Positions 13,346 through 21,280 of a stretch of DNA of 37,425 nt are shown piece by piece; position 1 is the stretch's first letter; each line of letters begins with the position of its first letter. The notes beneath the pieces were generated by a model. The model was not told the origin of the DNA. It made no database searches and was given only the letters and a program-made list of their open reading frames with translations. The translations under genes and the position numbers were made by a program. Origin of the DNA: an uncultured Alphaproteobacteria bacterium (lineage in GTDB: Bacteria; Pseudomonadota; Alphaproteobacteria; Methylaequorales; Methylaequoraceae); contig CACHGK010000010.1 in assembly GCA_902579395.1 (NCBI GenBank), forward strand, positions 1-37,425, written 5' to 3'.

Positions 13346-14738
13346 AAAAAAATCTCTTCAATATTGACACATATGTAACAAACACAAAAGCAAGTGAACA
13401 AAGAACAGCGGCACTGCCTAAATCTTTGGCTCTTTTTGAAAGGTCGTGATGTGAAAAAGAAATTCTGTCAATAGTGGCTTCAATGCTTGAATTAAGTAAT
13501 TCAATTATGAGTAAAAGCATAATACTTCCAATCATGAGAAGTTTTTCTGTAGTCTCGGTTGGAAATATAAAAGCAAGAGGGATTAATATCAAAGTGAGAA
13601 GTAGTTCTTGTCTGAAAGCACTCTCCTCTTTAAAAGCAAATATAAATCCTGAGAGACTATTTATTAAAGCAAAATATAATCTCTTCAACCCAGTATTCTT
13701 TTTATGTGGATTCTCTTTAAAGACATATGTTTTAGGATCCCTTTTTTTTGAATTTTGTAGATTAGATTCAAAGATATTGACAACATTCTCCCAGGTGAAT
13801 TTTTTCACATAATGTAAAGGTTTGCTGGCGGGTATTTTTAATGCATTTAAACACGCGATTTTAAGATTTTTATTTAGAACCCCTGCTCCACTTTTTCCAA
13901 TAACATTGATTGGCCCTGCAACTGGAAATGCTGCTACTGGTAATCCACACGCCATAGCTTCTAGTAATACTAGTCCGAAAGTATCAGTTTTGCTTGGAAA
14001 AACAAATAAATCTGCTTTTCCGTAGTATTTATGTAATTCATGTTGTTTTTTTTCACCAAAAAATTTGACATTTGTATATTTTTTTTCGAGTTTGCGTCTA
14101 TCTGGACCATCACCTACAATCCATTTCTCACAGTTGAGATCTAATTTTAAAAATGCTTCTAAGTTTTTTTCAATAGCAACTCTTCCTATGTTTATCAAAA
14201 TCGGTTTGTCATTTTTCTTTTTTTGCAAAGGGGGTTTGAAAAGCTTAAAATCAACACCTCGTGGCCATATTGTAGTATTATGTATATTCCACTTTTTTAA
14301 ATCTTCTATTACTGATTTTGTAGGAACAAGTATTTTATGTGCTTTACTATGAAACCATTTTAGATAACCATAACTTATAAAAAGAGGAATTTTAGTTCTC
14401 TTATATATATATTCCGCAAATTTTGTATGAAATGAAGTTGTATAAACAAGTCCATTTTTTACCACATAATTCCTTCCTGCTATACCGAGAGGACCCTCAG
14501 TTGCAATATGAATCGCATCTGGATTGAATTCTTTAATTAACTTTTTAACTTTGTTCCCTGGAAAAAAAGATAACCGGATTTCAGGGTAAGTAGGACAAGG
14601 AAATGTTTTAAACAGATTAGGTGTTATCATTAAAACATTATGACCTTTTTTTTCTAAAAGTTCTTTTGTTTTAGATAACGTATGGACCACTCCATTAACT
14701 TGAGGGTGCCAGGCATCTGAGATAATTACTATTTTCAT
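13344..14738 (-). CDS. Glycolipid glycosyltransferase (GT4, Agt-like) fused to diacylglycerol kinase (DgkA)
   Basis: A 464-residue two-domain protein. Residues 1-335 are a GT-B, family 4 glycosyltransferase like the diacylglycerol glucosyltransferase Agt/SqdX. It opens with MKIVIISDAWHPQVNGVVHT, then has ATEGPLGIAGR at 79-89, WPRGVD at 158-163, GDGPDR at 209-214 and TDTFGLVLLEAMACGLPVAA at 251-270. Residues 351-464 are a complete DgkA: EESAFRQE at 371-378, IIELLNSSIEA at 411-421 and LSKRAKDLGSAAV at 433-445, with the key Glu, Asn, Lys and Asp residues kept and three membrane segments. The linker (335-350) is Lys-rich. The start at 14738 follows the family; the frame is open further upstream. 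It lies 10 bases after plcP. Both domains would use the diacylglycerol released by PlcP, one for glycolipid and one for phosphatidate. Confidence 0.88.
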   Translation of the reverse strand: MKIVIISDAWHPQVNGVVHTLSKTKELLEKKGHNVLMITPNLFKTFPCPTYPEIRLSFFPGNKVKKLIKEFNPDAIHIATEGPLGIAGRNYVVKNGLVYTTSFHTKFAEYIYKRTKIPLFISYGYLKWFHSKAHKILVPTKSVIEDLKKWNIHNTTIWPRGVDFKLFKPPLQKKKNDKPILINIGRVAIEKNLEAFLKLDLNCEKWIVGDGPDRRKLEKKYTNVKFFGEKKQHELHKYYGKADLFVFPSKTDTFGLVLLEAMACGLPVAAFPVAGPINVIGKSGAGVLNKNLKIACLNALKIPASKPLHYVKKFTWENVVNIFESNLQNSKKRDPKTYVFKENPHKKNTGLKRLYFALINSLSGFIFAFKEESAFRQELLLTLILIPLAFIFPTETTEKLLMIGSIMLLLIIELLNSSIEATIDRISFSHHDLSKRAKDLGSAAVLCSLAFVFVTYVSILKRFF

Positions 14739-14748
14739 AACTAGGAAA

Positions 14749-15549
14749 TTAAGTTTTTTGTGGGAGCTGAAAGTGACTTGAATGCTCTTGAGAAATTCTA
14801 GATGACCAGTCAACAATCTCTAGATTACCATCGAGATGTTCTACAATCGCGGTCATAGACTCTACCCAATCACCGCTATTACAATATATTATATCATGAA
14901 TTGATTTGAACTCTGCTTTGTGTATATGCCCGCAAACAACACCATCAAACCCTCTTCTTTTTGCTTCCTTAGTCATTACTAATTCATAGGCAGTAATAAA
15001 TGAAACAGCTTTTTTTACCTTTTGTTTAATAAACTTTGATAATGACCAGTAAGGTAGCTTTAAAAATTGTCTAATATTATTAAATAGATTGTTTAAGCGG
15101 ATTAACATAGCATAACCCATGTCACCAACATATGCGAGCCAGCGAGCATGTCTAATAACGCTATCAAATTGATCTCCATGAATGATCCATAATTTCTTAC
15201 CCTTGAGAGTGGTATGGTAAGCTTCTTTTTTTATTATTATATCTCCAAAATTCACACCAATATATTTGCGCGCAGCCTCATCATGGTTACCTGGTATAAA
15301 TACAACTTTTACTCCTTTCCTAGCTTTTCTAAGTAATTTTTGGATAACGTCGTTGTGAGCTTGTGGCCAATACCATTTTTTCTTTAATCGCCATCCATCG
15401 ATAATGTCTCCTACAAGAAAAATTTTTTCGGACTTTGAAACTTTAAGAAACTCTAAAAGCAATTCTGCTTTGCAACCGCTTGTACCTAGATGAACATCTG
15501 AAATCCATATTGTTCTGTAACGATTGTGTTTAAAGGATACGCCATCCAT
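14749..15549 (-). CDS. plcP: PlcP-like phospholipase C (calcineurin-type metallophosphoesterase)
   Basis: A 266-residue binuclear metallophosphoesterase without signal peptide. Metal ligands are all visible: D18/H20 in ISDVHLG, D48 in VGDIIDGW, N88/H89 in PGNHDE, H124 in IIHGDQFD, and H208/H210 in CGHIHKA. LpxH-like enzymes share the fold, but PlcP of Sinorhizobium and marine bacteria (which removes the phosphorylated head group of phospholipids during phosphate starvation) is favoured. The reason is that the next gene, 10 bases away, encodes an Agt-like diacylglycerol glycosyltransferase, the known plcP-agt arrangement. A Pho-box-like site begins about 22 bases upstream. The main alternative is a UDP-2,3-diacylglucosamine hydrolase. 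Confidence 0.85.
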   Translation of the reverse strand: MDGVSFKHNRYRTIWISDVHLGTSGCKAELLLEFLKVSKSEKIFLVGDIIDGWRLKKKWYWPQAHNDVIQKLLRKARKGVKVVFIPGNHDEAARKYIGVNFGDIIIKKEAYHTTLKGKKLWIIHGDQFDSVIRHARWLAYVGDMGYAMLIRLNNLFNNIRQFLKLPYWSLSKFIKQKVKKAVSFITAYELVMTKEAKRRGFDGVVCGHIHKAEFKSIHDIIYCNSGDWVESMTAIVEHLDGNLEIVDWSSRISQEHSSHFQLPQKT

Positions 15550-15570
15550 TCATATCATTTATCAAATAAA

Positions 15571-15589
15571 TGTGTCAAAATTATTACAA
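15571..15589 (-). promoter_or_regulatory. Putative Pho box upstream of plcP
   Basis: On the minus strand: TTGTAATAATTTTGACACA, two half-sites in 11-base phase (TTGTAAT and TTGACAC). About 14 of 19 positions agree with the porin site. Further upstream at 15601-15623 TGTCATA and GTAACAC half-sites recur with wider spacing, so more than one PhoB dimer might bind. Binding is inferred. Confidence 0.5.
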
Positions 15590-15627
15590 CACTACATATA
15601 GTGTTACTAATATAATATGACACAAAA

Positions 15628-15654
15628 AAAAAGAGGCTTATAAAGCCTCTTTTT
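15628..15654 (-). terminator. Rho-independent terminator of the porin gene
   Basis: AGAGGCTT (15632-15639) pairs perfectly with AAGCCTCT (15643-15650) around a 3-base loop, with A tracts on one side and T tracts on the other. On the minus strand the hairpin is followed by a run of nine T residues. It lies about 33 bases after the porin stop and separates that gene from plcP. Confidence 0.85.
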
Positions 15655-15686
15655 AATTTTTTAAAAATTACCTAAGGAAAGAAAAT

Positions 15687-17138
15687 TTAATATTTTAGAT
15701 GTATTCTCGCTTGAATCGACGAAATTTCAGATTCTCTCATTCCATTTGAGTTATCTGAACCATAATCACCGTAAGTATATTCGGCCATTAGTCTAACATT
15801 TGAGTTAAAATAATGATTGAAACCGAAAGTGTGAGCCTCACCAGAACCACCATTTCTGGCTCCAGTACCGGATGCATTGGTATCATGATCTGTTTGATCT
15901 ATCCATTCGTATTGATACTTCGGCATAAAACAATGTCTTTTACATTTTAATCCACCCAATGCACCTTTTTTTCCGCTATGTTTAAATGTACCTGAAAATG
16001 CATACGCTACACTTATCGATCCACCATGATAATTAAAGTCTTCTTCGGCGTCCGCACCAGAATTCGGAGCTGAATATTCATATTTACCTACTTGGTATTC
16101 AGCTTGCGAAAATAGCTGTCCGTAAATCAGACTATATTGGGGACCAAAGAAGTGATGATATTTAAGATTGAGTTCATCACCTAAATCTATTGGTTTGTCA
16201 ACTAAGGTATGAAGTCCGTTTGCTCTAGCACTATTTGTGTCATAACGACCAGTGGCATTCCGATCACCACCTGCATCAGTATCTGTATTACTAAGGTCTA
16301 ATGCACCAAAATGAGCACCTATAAGAAGAGATGTACCTTCTCCAAAATAGTTAGGAGCCTTACTTTTAATAACTTGGTATTGTGTTGCAACACTACCTCC
16401 AAAAGATTCGTTATTTTTCTCAGTACCTGTTACGTTTTCTGACCCATCAGAAATATTTTGTTCGATAGCACTTTCCATACCGTGGAAAAGAGTCGCCTTT
16501 AAGTGAAACCTGCTACCAAATGCTCCAGCTGTATCATAACCGATACCGGCTCTGTGACCAAAATTCATAGTTTCATTATGCATTGGTCTTTCCATAAATA
16601 TCAAATTGTTAGAACTTGTATTTTCATACAATCCTGCTGCTGCTTTTTGGTTACCAAATGTAAGCTTACCAAATCCTTTAATGCTTTTTGAAATAAGAGC
16701 ATCTTTAAATATAACAGTTCTGTCTGCAAGGTCATCCCCTCCATCAGCAAAGTCAGGTTGGAAAGCAAAACCCCATCCATTTCCAATATCACCTTTTAAT
16801 GTGAATCTTAGTCTTCTGAATTCTGATCCTAAACCGGCTTCAGTAATTTTTCCTGTTGTTCCATCTGCAAGAGTACCGTCATAATCAAGAAGGCCTCCGA
16901 CATCGTACATAATTCTGCCCTTAATCTGAAACTTATATTTTCCGTCAGTGCTTTTGATACGCAAACCCTTGCCTTTTTCAAAGTAAGCCTTACCTTTATC
17001 ACCTTTGGACATCTGTTCTTTCATTTTTAGTATTTCGTTTTGCAGTGCGTCGATCTGTGCACCAACGTCTTGTGCTTTGGCGTTTGTAATCAGACCGCTC
17101 ATTGCCATGATTGCAATACCTGAGTATAATTTTTTCAT
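15687..17138 (-). CDS. Phosphate-selective porin, OprO/OprP family
   Basis: A 483-residue outer-membrane porin of the OprO/OprP (Porin_O_P) family. Residues 1-22 are a signal peptide (cleavage after AKA). A short coiled coil follows (VGAQIDALQNEILKMKEQM), which is typical of this porin group. The barrel begins near LRIKSTDGKYKFQIKGRIMYD and shows the family block EFRRLRFTLKGDIGNGWGF at about 109-127. The C terminus is the beta strand ARIHLKY, ending in an aromatic residue. It should pass phosphate or polyphosphate, though anion selectivity needs pore arginines/lysines that I cannot place. Start support: ACGAGGG 7 bases upstream. A strong Pho-box-like site lies 42 bases upstream, and the PhoR-like gene is the next gene upstream. 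Confidence 0.88.
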   Translation of the reverse strand: MKKLYSGIAIMAMSGLITNAKAQDVGAQIDALQNEILKMKEQMSKGDKGKAYFEKGKGLRIKSTDGKYKFQIKGRIMYDVGGLLDYDGTLADGTTGKITEAGLGSEFRRLRFTLKGDIGNGWGFAFQPDFADGGDDLADRTVIFKDALISKSIKGFGKLTFGNQKAAAGLYENTSSNNLIFMERPMHNETMNFGHRAGIGYDTAGAFGSRFHLKATLFHGMESAIEQNISDGSENVTGTEKNNESFGGSVATQYQVIKSKAPNYFGEGTSLLIGAHFGALDLSNTDTDAGGDRNATGRYDTNSARANGLHTLVDKPIDLGDELNLKYHHFFGPQYSLIYGQLFSQAEYQVGKYEYSAPNSGADAEEDFNYHGGSISVAYAFSGTFKHSGKKGALGGLKCKRHCFMPKYQYEWIDQTDHDTNASGTGARNGGSGEAHTFGFNHYFNSNVRLMAEYTYGDYGSDNSNGMRESEISSIQARIHLKY

Positions 17139-17180
17139 AATATTCCCTCGTAAAGTTAAAAATGTAAGCTAGTAATTTTT

Positions 17181-17199
17181 TGTTACAACTTTATGACAA
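17181..17199 (-). promoter_or_regulatory. Putative Pho box upstream of the porin
   Basis: On the minus strand: TTGTCATAAAGTTGTAACA, with half-sites TTGTCAT and GTTGTAAC in the 11-base phase of PhoB sites. It is nearly identical to the gapdh operon site and sits 42 bases before the porin ATG, leaving room for a -10 element. This is the best placed Pho-box-like site in the window. Confidence 0.7.
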
Positions 17200-17293
17200 A
17201 CAAGCTTTTAACGAAATTTAAACAAGTTTGTTGCAAAAAAACAACAACAACAATTTATATCAACAAAATAACACTAAATTAAAAGACAATTTT

Positions 17294-18553
17294 TTAAGAA
17301 GATTTGTATTTTTCAAACCTTATAGAAAATGATGACCCTTTGTTAACTTCGGATTGAATATTTAATTGTGCATTATGTCTGTTTAAAATATGTTTGACAA
17401 TTGAGAGACCAAGGCCGGTGTGACCAGTATCTCTTGGTCTTGAGGTATCAATTCTATAGAACCTTTTGGTCAGCATTGGAATATTTTGATTTGAAATTCC
17501 AATGCCAAAATCTTGCACAAGAAACACTACGGTATTTAGTTTTGTAATTAATTTTATTTGTACAGGTTTCTTGGACTGACTGTGGGTTAAAGCATTTTCT
17601 ATGATATTAAAAAAAACTTGCTCTAATTCTGATTCATCACCAATAATCTCAGTTTTTCTTTTAGGAATTGAAAACTGATATTTTGTTTTGCTCAAAAACT
17701 TTCTTTCTTTACATGTTTTTCGAATATTTTCCAAAATTTCGTTAAGATTAACCTTGCCTTCAGGGGGGATATATTCAATCCTTTCAATTCGTGTAAGAGA
17801 AAGGAGATCTTTAACTAACGATGACATTCGGCTAGCTTCATTGAACATAGTTTTAAGGAATTCTTCCTTTTTTGAATTTTTTTTGGGAGACTCATTTATT
17901 AAAGTCTCACAGTATCCAATAATTGATGCAATTGGAGTTTTTAATTCATGACTAGCATTTGCTATAAAATCTCTCTGAATATTCTGAATATTGTGTTGAG
18001 ATGTCGTATCAAATAGTCTGATGAAATTTAATTTATTTTTCCCCAAATCTCTTCTGCCAGAAACCCAAATATTAAAGATTTTTTCCTTTGGATAAATTAA
18101 ATTCAACTCTCTCTCAACAGGTTTCTTTTGCTTAACAGATTCATCGATAAGAGAGCTTAGTTCTGGTATTCTAATAGCTGAGAAAATATTTTTTTGCTTT
18201 GAATTTTCTCCAAAAAAATTAATCGCTTGTTCATTCATTTCAATAATTATGTTGTTTTGGTCAATTATTAGAAGAGGGTCAGGAAAAAATTGAAAAAAAT
18301 AGTCATAGAAAAAAATTCTCAACCTTGAGAACTTCGACTTTTCATTAAGATTTTTTATTATTAAATTAATATTAAAAATTAGCGGTTGAAAAAGATTAAA
18401 GAAAAAAACCTTATCCGATCTAACTGCATTCCCTTTAAAATTTTGCAGCGATTTGCTAATAATCTTCAAATCTTTTATGAAAATTATTAGCAAGATTAAG
18501 GATACAACAAACAAAAACAGAAATACAATAATTATGTCTTTATGAACGAACAT
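17294..18553 (-). CDS. phoR: PhoR-like sensor histidine kinase
   Basis: A 419-residue membrane-bound histidine kinase. One strongly hydrophobic segment lies at residues 7-26 and a second weaker one near 50-66. A PAS domain spans about 82-185 (PDPLLIIDQNNIIIEMNEQA). The HisKA site is H202 in FIANASHELKTPIASIIGYCE. The ATPase domain has NIIENALTH, DFGIGIS and GHTGLGLSIV. The lack of a large periplasmic sensor and the PAS-HisKA layout match PhoR, which phosphorylates PhoB when phosphate transport is low. No phoB or pst gene is in the window. It is upstream of, and co-directional with, the porin gene (155-bp gap) and divergent from mutS. Another PAS kinase is possible, but context favours PhoR. 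Confidence 0.8.
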   Translation of the reverse strand: MFVHKDIIIVFLFLFVVSLILLIIFIKDLKIISKSLQNFKGNAVRSDKVFFFNLFQPLIFNINLIIKNLNEKSKFSRLRIFFYDYFFQFFPDPLLIIDQNNIIIEMNEQAINFFGENSKQKNIFSAIRIPELSSLIDESVKQKKPVERELNLIYPKEKIFNIWVSGRRDLGKNKLNFIRLFDTTSQHNIQNIQRDFIANASHELKTPIASIIGYCETLINESPKKNSKKEEFLKTMFNEASRMSSLVKDLLSLTRIERIEYIPPEGKVNLNEILENIRKTCKERKFLSKTKYQFSIPKRKTEIIGDESELEQVFFNIIENALTHSQSKKPVQIKLITKLNTVVFLVQDFGIGISNQNIPMLTKRFYRIDTSRPRDTGHTGLGLSIVKHILNRHNAQLNIQSEVNKGSSFSIRFEKYKSS

Positions 18554-18592
18554 GAAAATGATTTAATATTTTGAATACTAATTTAAATTAAT

Positions 18593-21277
18593 ATGAAATT
18601 AAAACAACCTGATATAAAAGGTTTCAATTGTAAAGAAAAATCAGAGGTAGAAACATCTAAGCCTACTCCGATGATAAAGCAGTATCTGGAGGTTAAAAAT
18701 AGACATTCTAGCTATTTACTATTTTATAGAATGGGAGATTTTTATGAATTATTCTTTGAGGATGCAAAGATAGCGTCCTCAAAACTTGGAATCGCCCTTA
18801 CAAAAAGAGGAAAACTTGGTGATAAAGATATCCCAATGTGTGGTGTTCCAGCCCATTCAGCTCAGACATATTTATCAAGGTTAATAAATCTTGGTTATAA
18901 AGTAGCAATTGCTGAACAATTAGAGCAAGAAGAGGAACGTTTAGAGTTAAAGAAGCATCAAAAGATTTTTAAAAGGGATGTTGTCCGTATTATAACTCCA
19001 GGAACAATCCTCGACGATTCTCTACTTCAATCAAAAAATAACAATCATCTTCTTAGTATCTGTTTTTTAAAGGGTGATTTTTCAGTTTCTTGGGTAGATA
19101 TGTCTACCGGGGTAATTAAGTTACAGAAAATTATTGGGAAGAACACATTTAATGATCTTTATGAATTAATTAGCAAAGTAGAACCAGAAGAAATAATCAT
19201 TTCTGAAGGATTTGAAAAAATTAACTTATTTAACTCCAAGTTTAATCAATTTAAAAAAAAAATTACCACTGTCCCTTCAGGATTTTTTATTCCAGAAAAT
19301 AATAAAGAAAAAATTAAAACTTTTTTTAAGAAATCATTTATAGACTCTCTTGGTGAGTTGGATGCAATTGATCTTGGAGCTGTAGGAGCTGTAATAAATT
19401 ATCTTGAACTAACGCAAAAACAAAATATCCCATTAATTAATGATTTCGAAATTGTCAATAAGGACAAATTTATGCAAATAGATAATTTTTCGGTTAGAAG
19501 TTTAGAATTATTTGAACAAACAGATGGGCAAAAGAAAGGTTCGTTATTAGACATAATTGATGAAACAAAAACTGCGGCAGGAGGGAGGTTGTTAAGAAAT
19601 TTTATAAAGTTTCCGTTAGTTAATATTAAAGAAATAAGATGGAGACATAATCTTGTAAGTGAATTTTTAGAAAATTCAATGGTAATGACACAAGTTATAA
19701 ATTTACTATCGGATCAGCCCGACGTTGAAAGAGCTATGTCAAGAATAAGTGCAGGAACAAACAATCCAAGGGATACTATATTAGTAAAAAATTTCGTTGA
19801 AAATTCAGAAAAAATTTTTTCAGAAATTTCTCTGCTTGATGAAACAAAAAAAAATGATCTTCTTCCAAATCTCTTTTCTATTAAAAATGCAACAAAATTG
19901 AAAGATTATATTCTAGAACATATTGTTGAGGTGCCACCGATAAATTTTAACGAAGGGGGTGTTTTCAAAAAAGGGATTAATAAAAATTTAGATTACTTAA
20001 GAAATATTAGAAATGACAAAAAGAATGAAATTTTGAAAATGCAGAATAATTATATTGAATGTACAAAAGTTCCTAATTTAAAGATTAAATTTAATAATAT
20101 CCATGGTTATTTTATTGAAGTAACGAATAAAAATTCTGAGAAAATTCAGAATTTTGATGGATTCAAATTTAATTTAATACAAAACACAATTAATAATTCA
20201 CGTTTCCAAACAGTTGAGTTAAAGAAAGCATCAGATGAAATTCAAAATGCAGAACAGGATTCTATTATCCTAGAAAAAAAATTATATCTTGAGGTTTGTA
20301 ATAAAATAAATGAATTAAGTTCAGACTTATCTCTCATTTCTAAAAAAATTGCTCTTATTGATGTCATAACAAATTTTTCTAGTGTTGCCCTTTCAAAGAA
20401 TTATTCTAAACCACAGCTAGTAGAGTATAATTTAATCGATTTAGAGAATTGTAGACATCCTGTTGTAGAAGATAGTCTTCAAAATAATTCTGAAGAGTTT
20501 ACCGCAAATGATTGTTTGATGAGAAATGACTGTTTTGCTTGGTTGATGACAGGTCCTAATATGGCTGGAAAAAGTACTTTTCTCAGACAAATTGCAATTG
20601 TAATAATTTTAAATCAGATGGGTTCTTTTGTACCCGCTGATAAAGCAAAACTTGGAATATTTGATAAAATTTTTACTCGAATTGGAGCTTCGGATAATTT
20701 ATCAAAGGGGATGTCTACTTTCATGACCGAAATGGTTGAAACATCACGAATACTTAATGACGCAACAAAAAACTCTCTTGTAATTTTAGATGAACTAGGA
20801 AGAGGAACTTCAACTGAAGACGGCTTAGCAATTTCACAAGCAGTATTTGAGTATATTTTAAATAAAATAAAGTGTATAACTTTATTTGCAACACATTATA
20901 AACAACTATGTTCATTATCTAAAAACTATGAATTTCTAAAGTTAAAAACATTAAAAATAAGGAAATGGAACGACGAAATTATATTTTTGTATAAAGTCAT
21001 TGATGGAATTTCAGAGGGATCTTTCGGGATTCATGTTGCCAATTTAGCTGGTATTAAATCTACAATAATTGAAAGGTCTAAGGAAATTCTACATGAGTTT
21101 AGTAAAAATAAAATTCAAAGAGGAATAGATTTCAAACCACCAGAGTTTAAAGAAAAAAATGATTATATTACTGAAAATTTTAAAGAAATAGAGAAAATAT
21201 TAAATAAGGTTGAACTCGATAATATTAGTCCTAAAGAAGCATTGGATATTTTGTATGTGATGAAAAAAAAAATCTAA
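18593..21277 (+). CDS. mutS: DNA mismatch repair protein MutS
   Basis: An 894-residue MutS, full length. The mismatch-reading Phe-x-Glu is F50-Y51-E52 in MGDFYELFFEDA. The Walker A motif is GPNMAGKST at about 654-662. It is followed by the signature segment ASDNLSKGMSTFMTEMVE and Walker B VILDELGRGTSTEDGL, and a helix-turn-helix region with GISEGSFGIHVANLAG. The start at 18593 gives a 26-residue extension before MIKQYLEVK; the second Met is a possible alternative. It is divergent from phoR with a 39-bp gap and begins the plus-strand run; glnD starts 3 bases after its stop. MutS next to glnD is a common alphaproteobacterial arrangement. Confidence 0.98.
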   Translation: MKLKQPDIKGFNCKEKSEVETSKPTPMIKQYLEVKNRHSSYLLFYRMGDFYELFFEDAKIASSKLGIALTKRGKLGDKDIPMCGVPAHSAQTYLSRLINLGYKVAIAEQLEQEEERLELKKHQKIFKRDVVRIITPGTILDDSLLQSKNNNHLLSICFLKGDFSVSWVDMSTGVIKLQKIIGKNTFNDLYELISKVEPEEIIISEGFEKINLFNSKFNQFKKKITTVPSGFFIPENNKEKIKTFFKKSFIDSLGELDAIDLGAVGAVINYLELTQKQNIPLINDFEIVNKDKFMQIDNFSVRSLELFEQTDGQKKGSLLDIIDETKTAAGGRLLRNFIKFPLVNIKEIRWRHNLVSEFLENSMVMTQVINLLSDQPDVERAMSRISAGTNNPRDTILVKNFVENSEKIFSEISLLDETKKNDLLPNLFSIKNATKLKDYILEHIVEVPPINFNEGGVFKKGINKNLDYLRNIRNDKKNEILKMQNNYIECTKVPNLKIKFNNIHGYFIEVTNKNSEKIQNFDGFKFNLIQNTINNSRFQTVELKKASDEIQNAEQDSIILEKKLYLEVCNKINELSSDLSLISKKIALIDVITNFSSVALSKNYSKPQLVEYNLIDLENCRHPVVEDSLQNNSEEFTANDCLMRNDCFAWLMTGPNMAGKSTFLRQIAIVIILNQMGSFVPADKAKLGIFDKIFTRIGASDNLSKGMSTFMTEMVETSRILNDATKNSLVILDELGRGTSTEDGLAISQAVFEYILNKIKCITLFATHYKQLCSLSKNYEFLKLKTLKIRKWNDEIIFLYKVIDGISEGSFGIHVANLAGIKSTIIERSKEILHEFSKNKIQRGIDFKPPEFKEKNDYITENFKEIEKILNKVELDNISPKEALDILYVMKKKI

Positions 21278-21280
21278 AAA

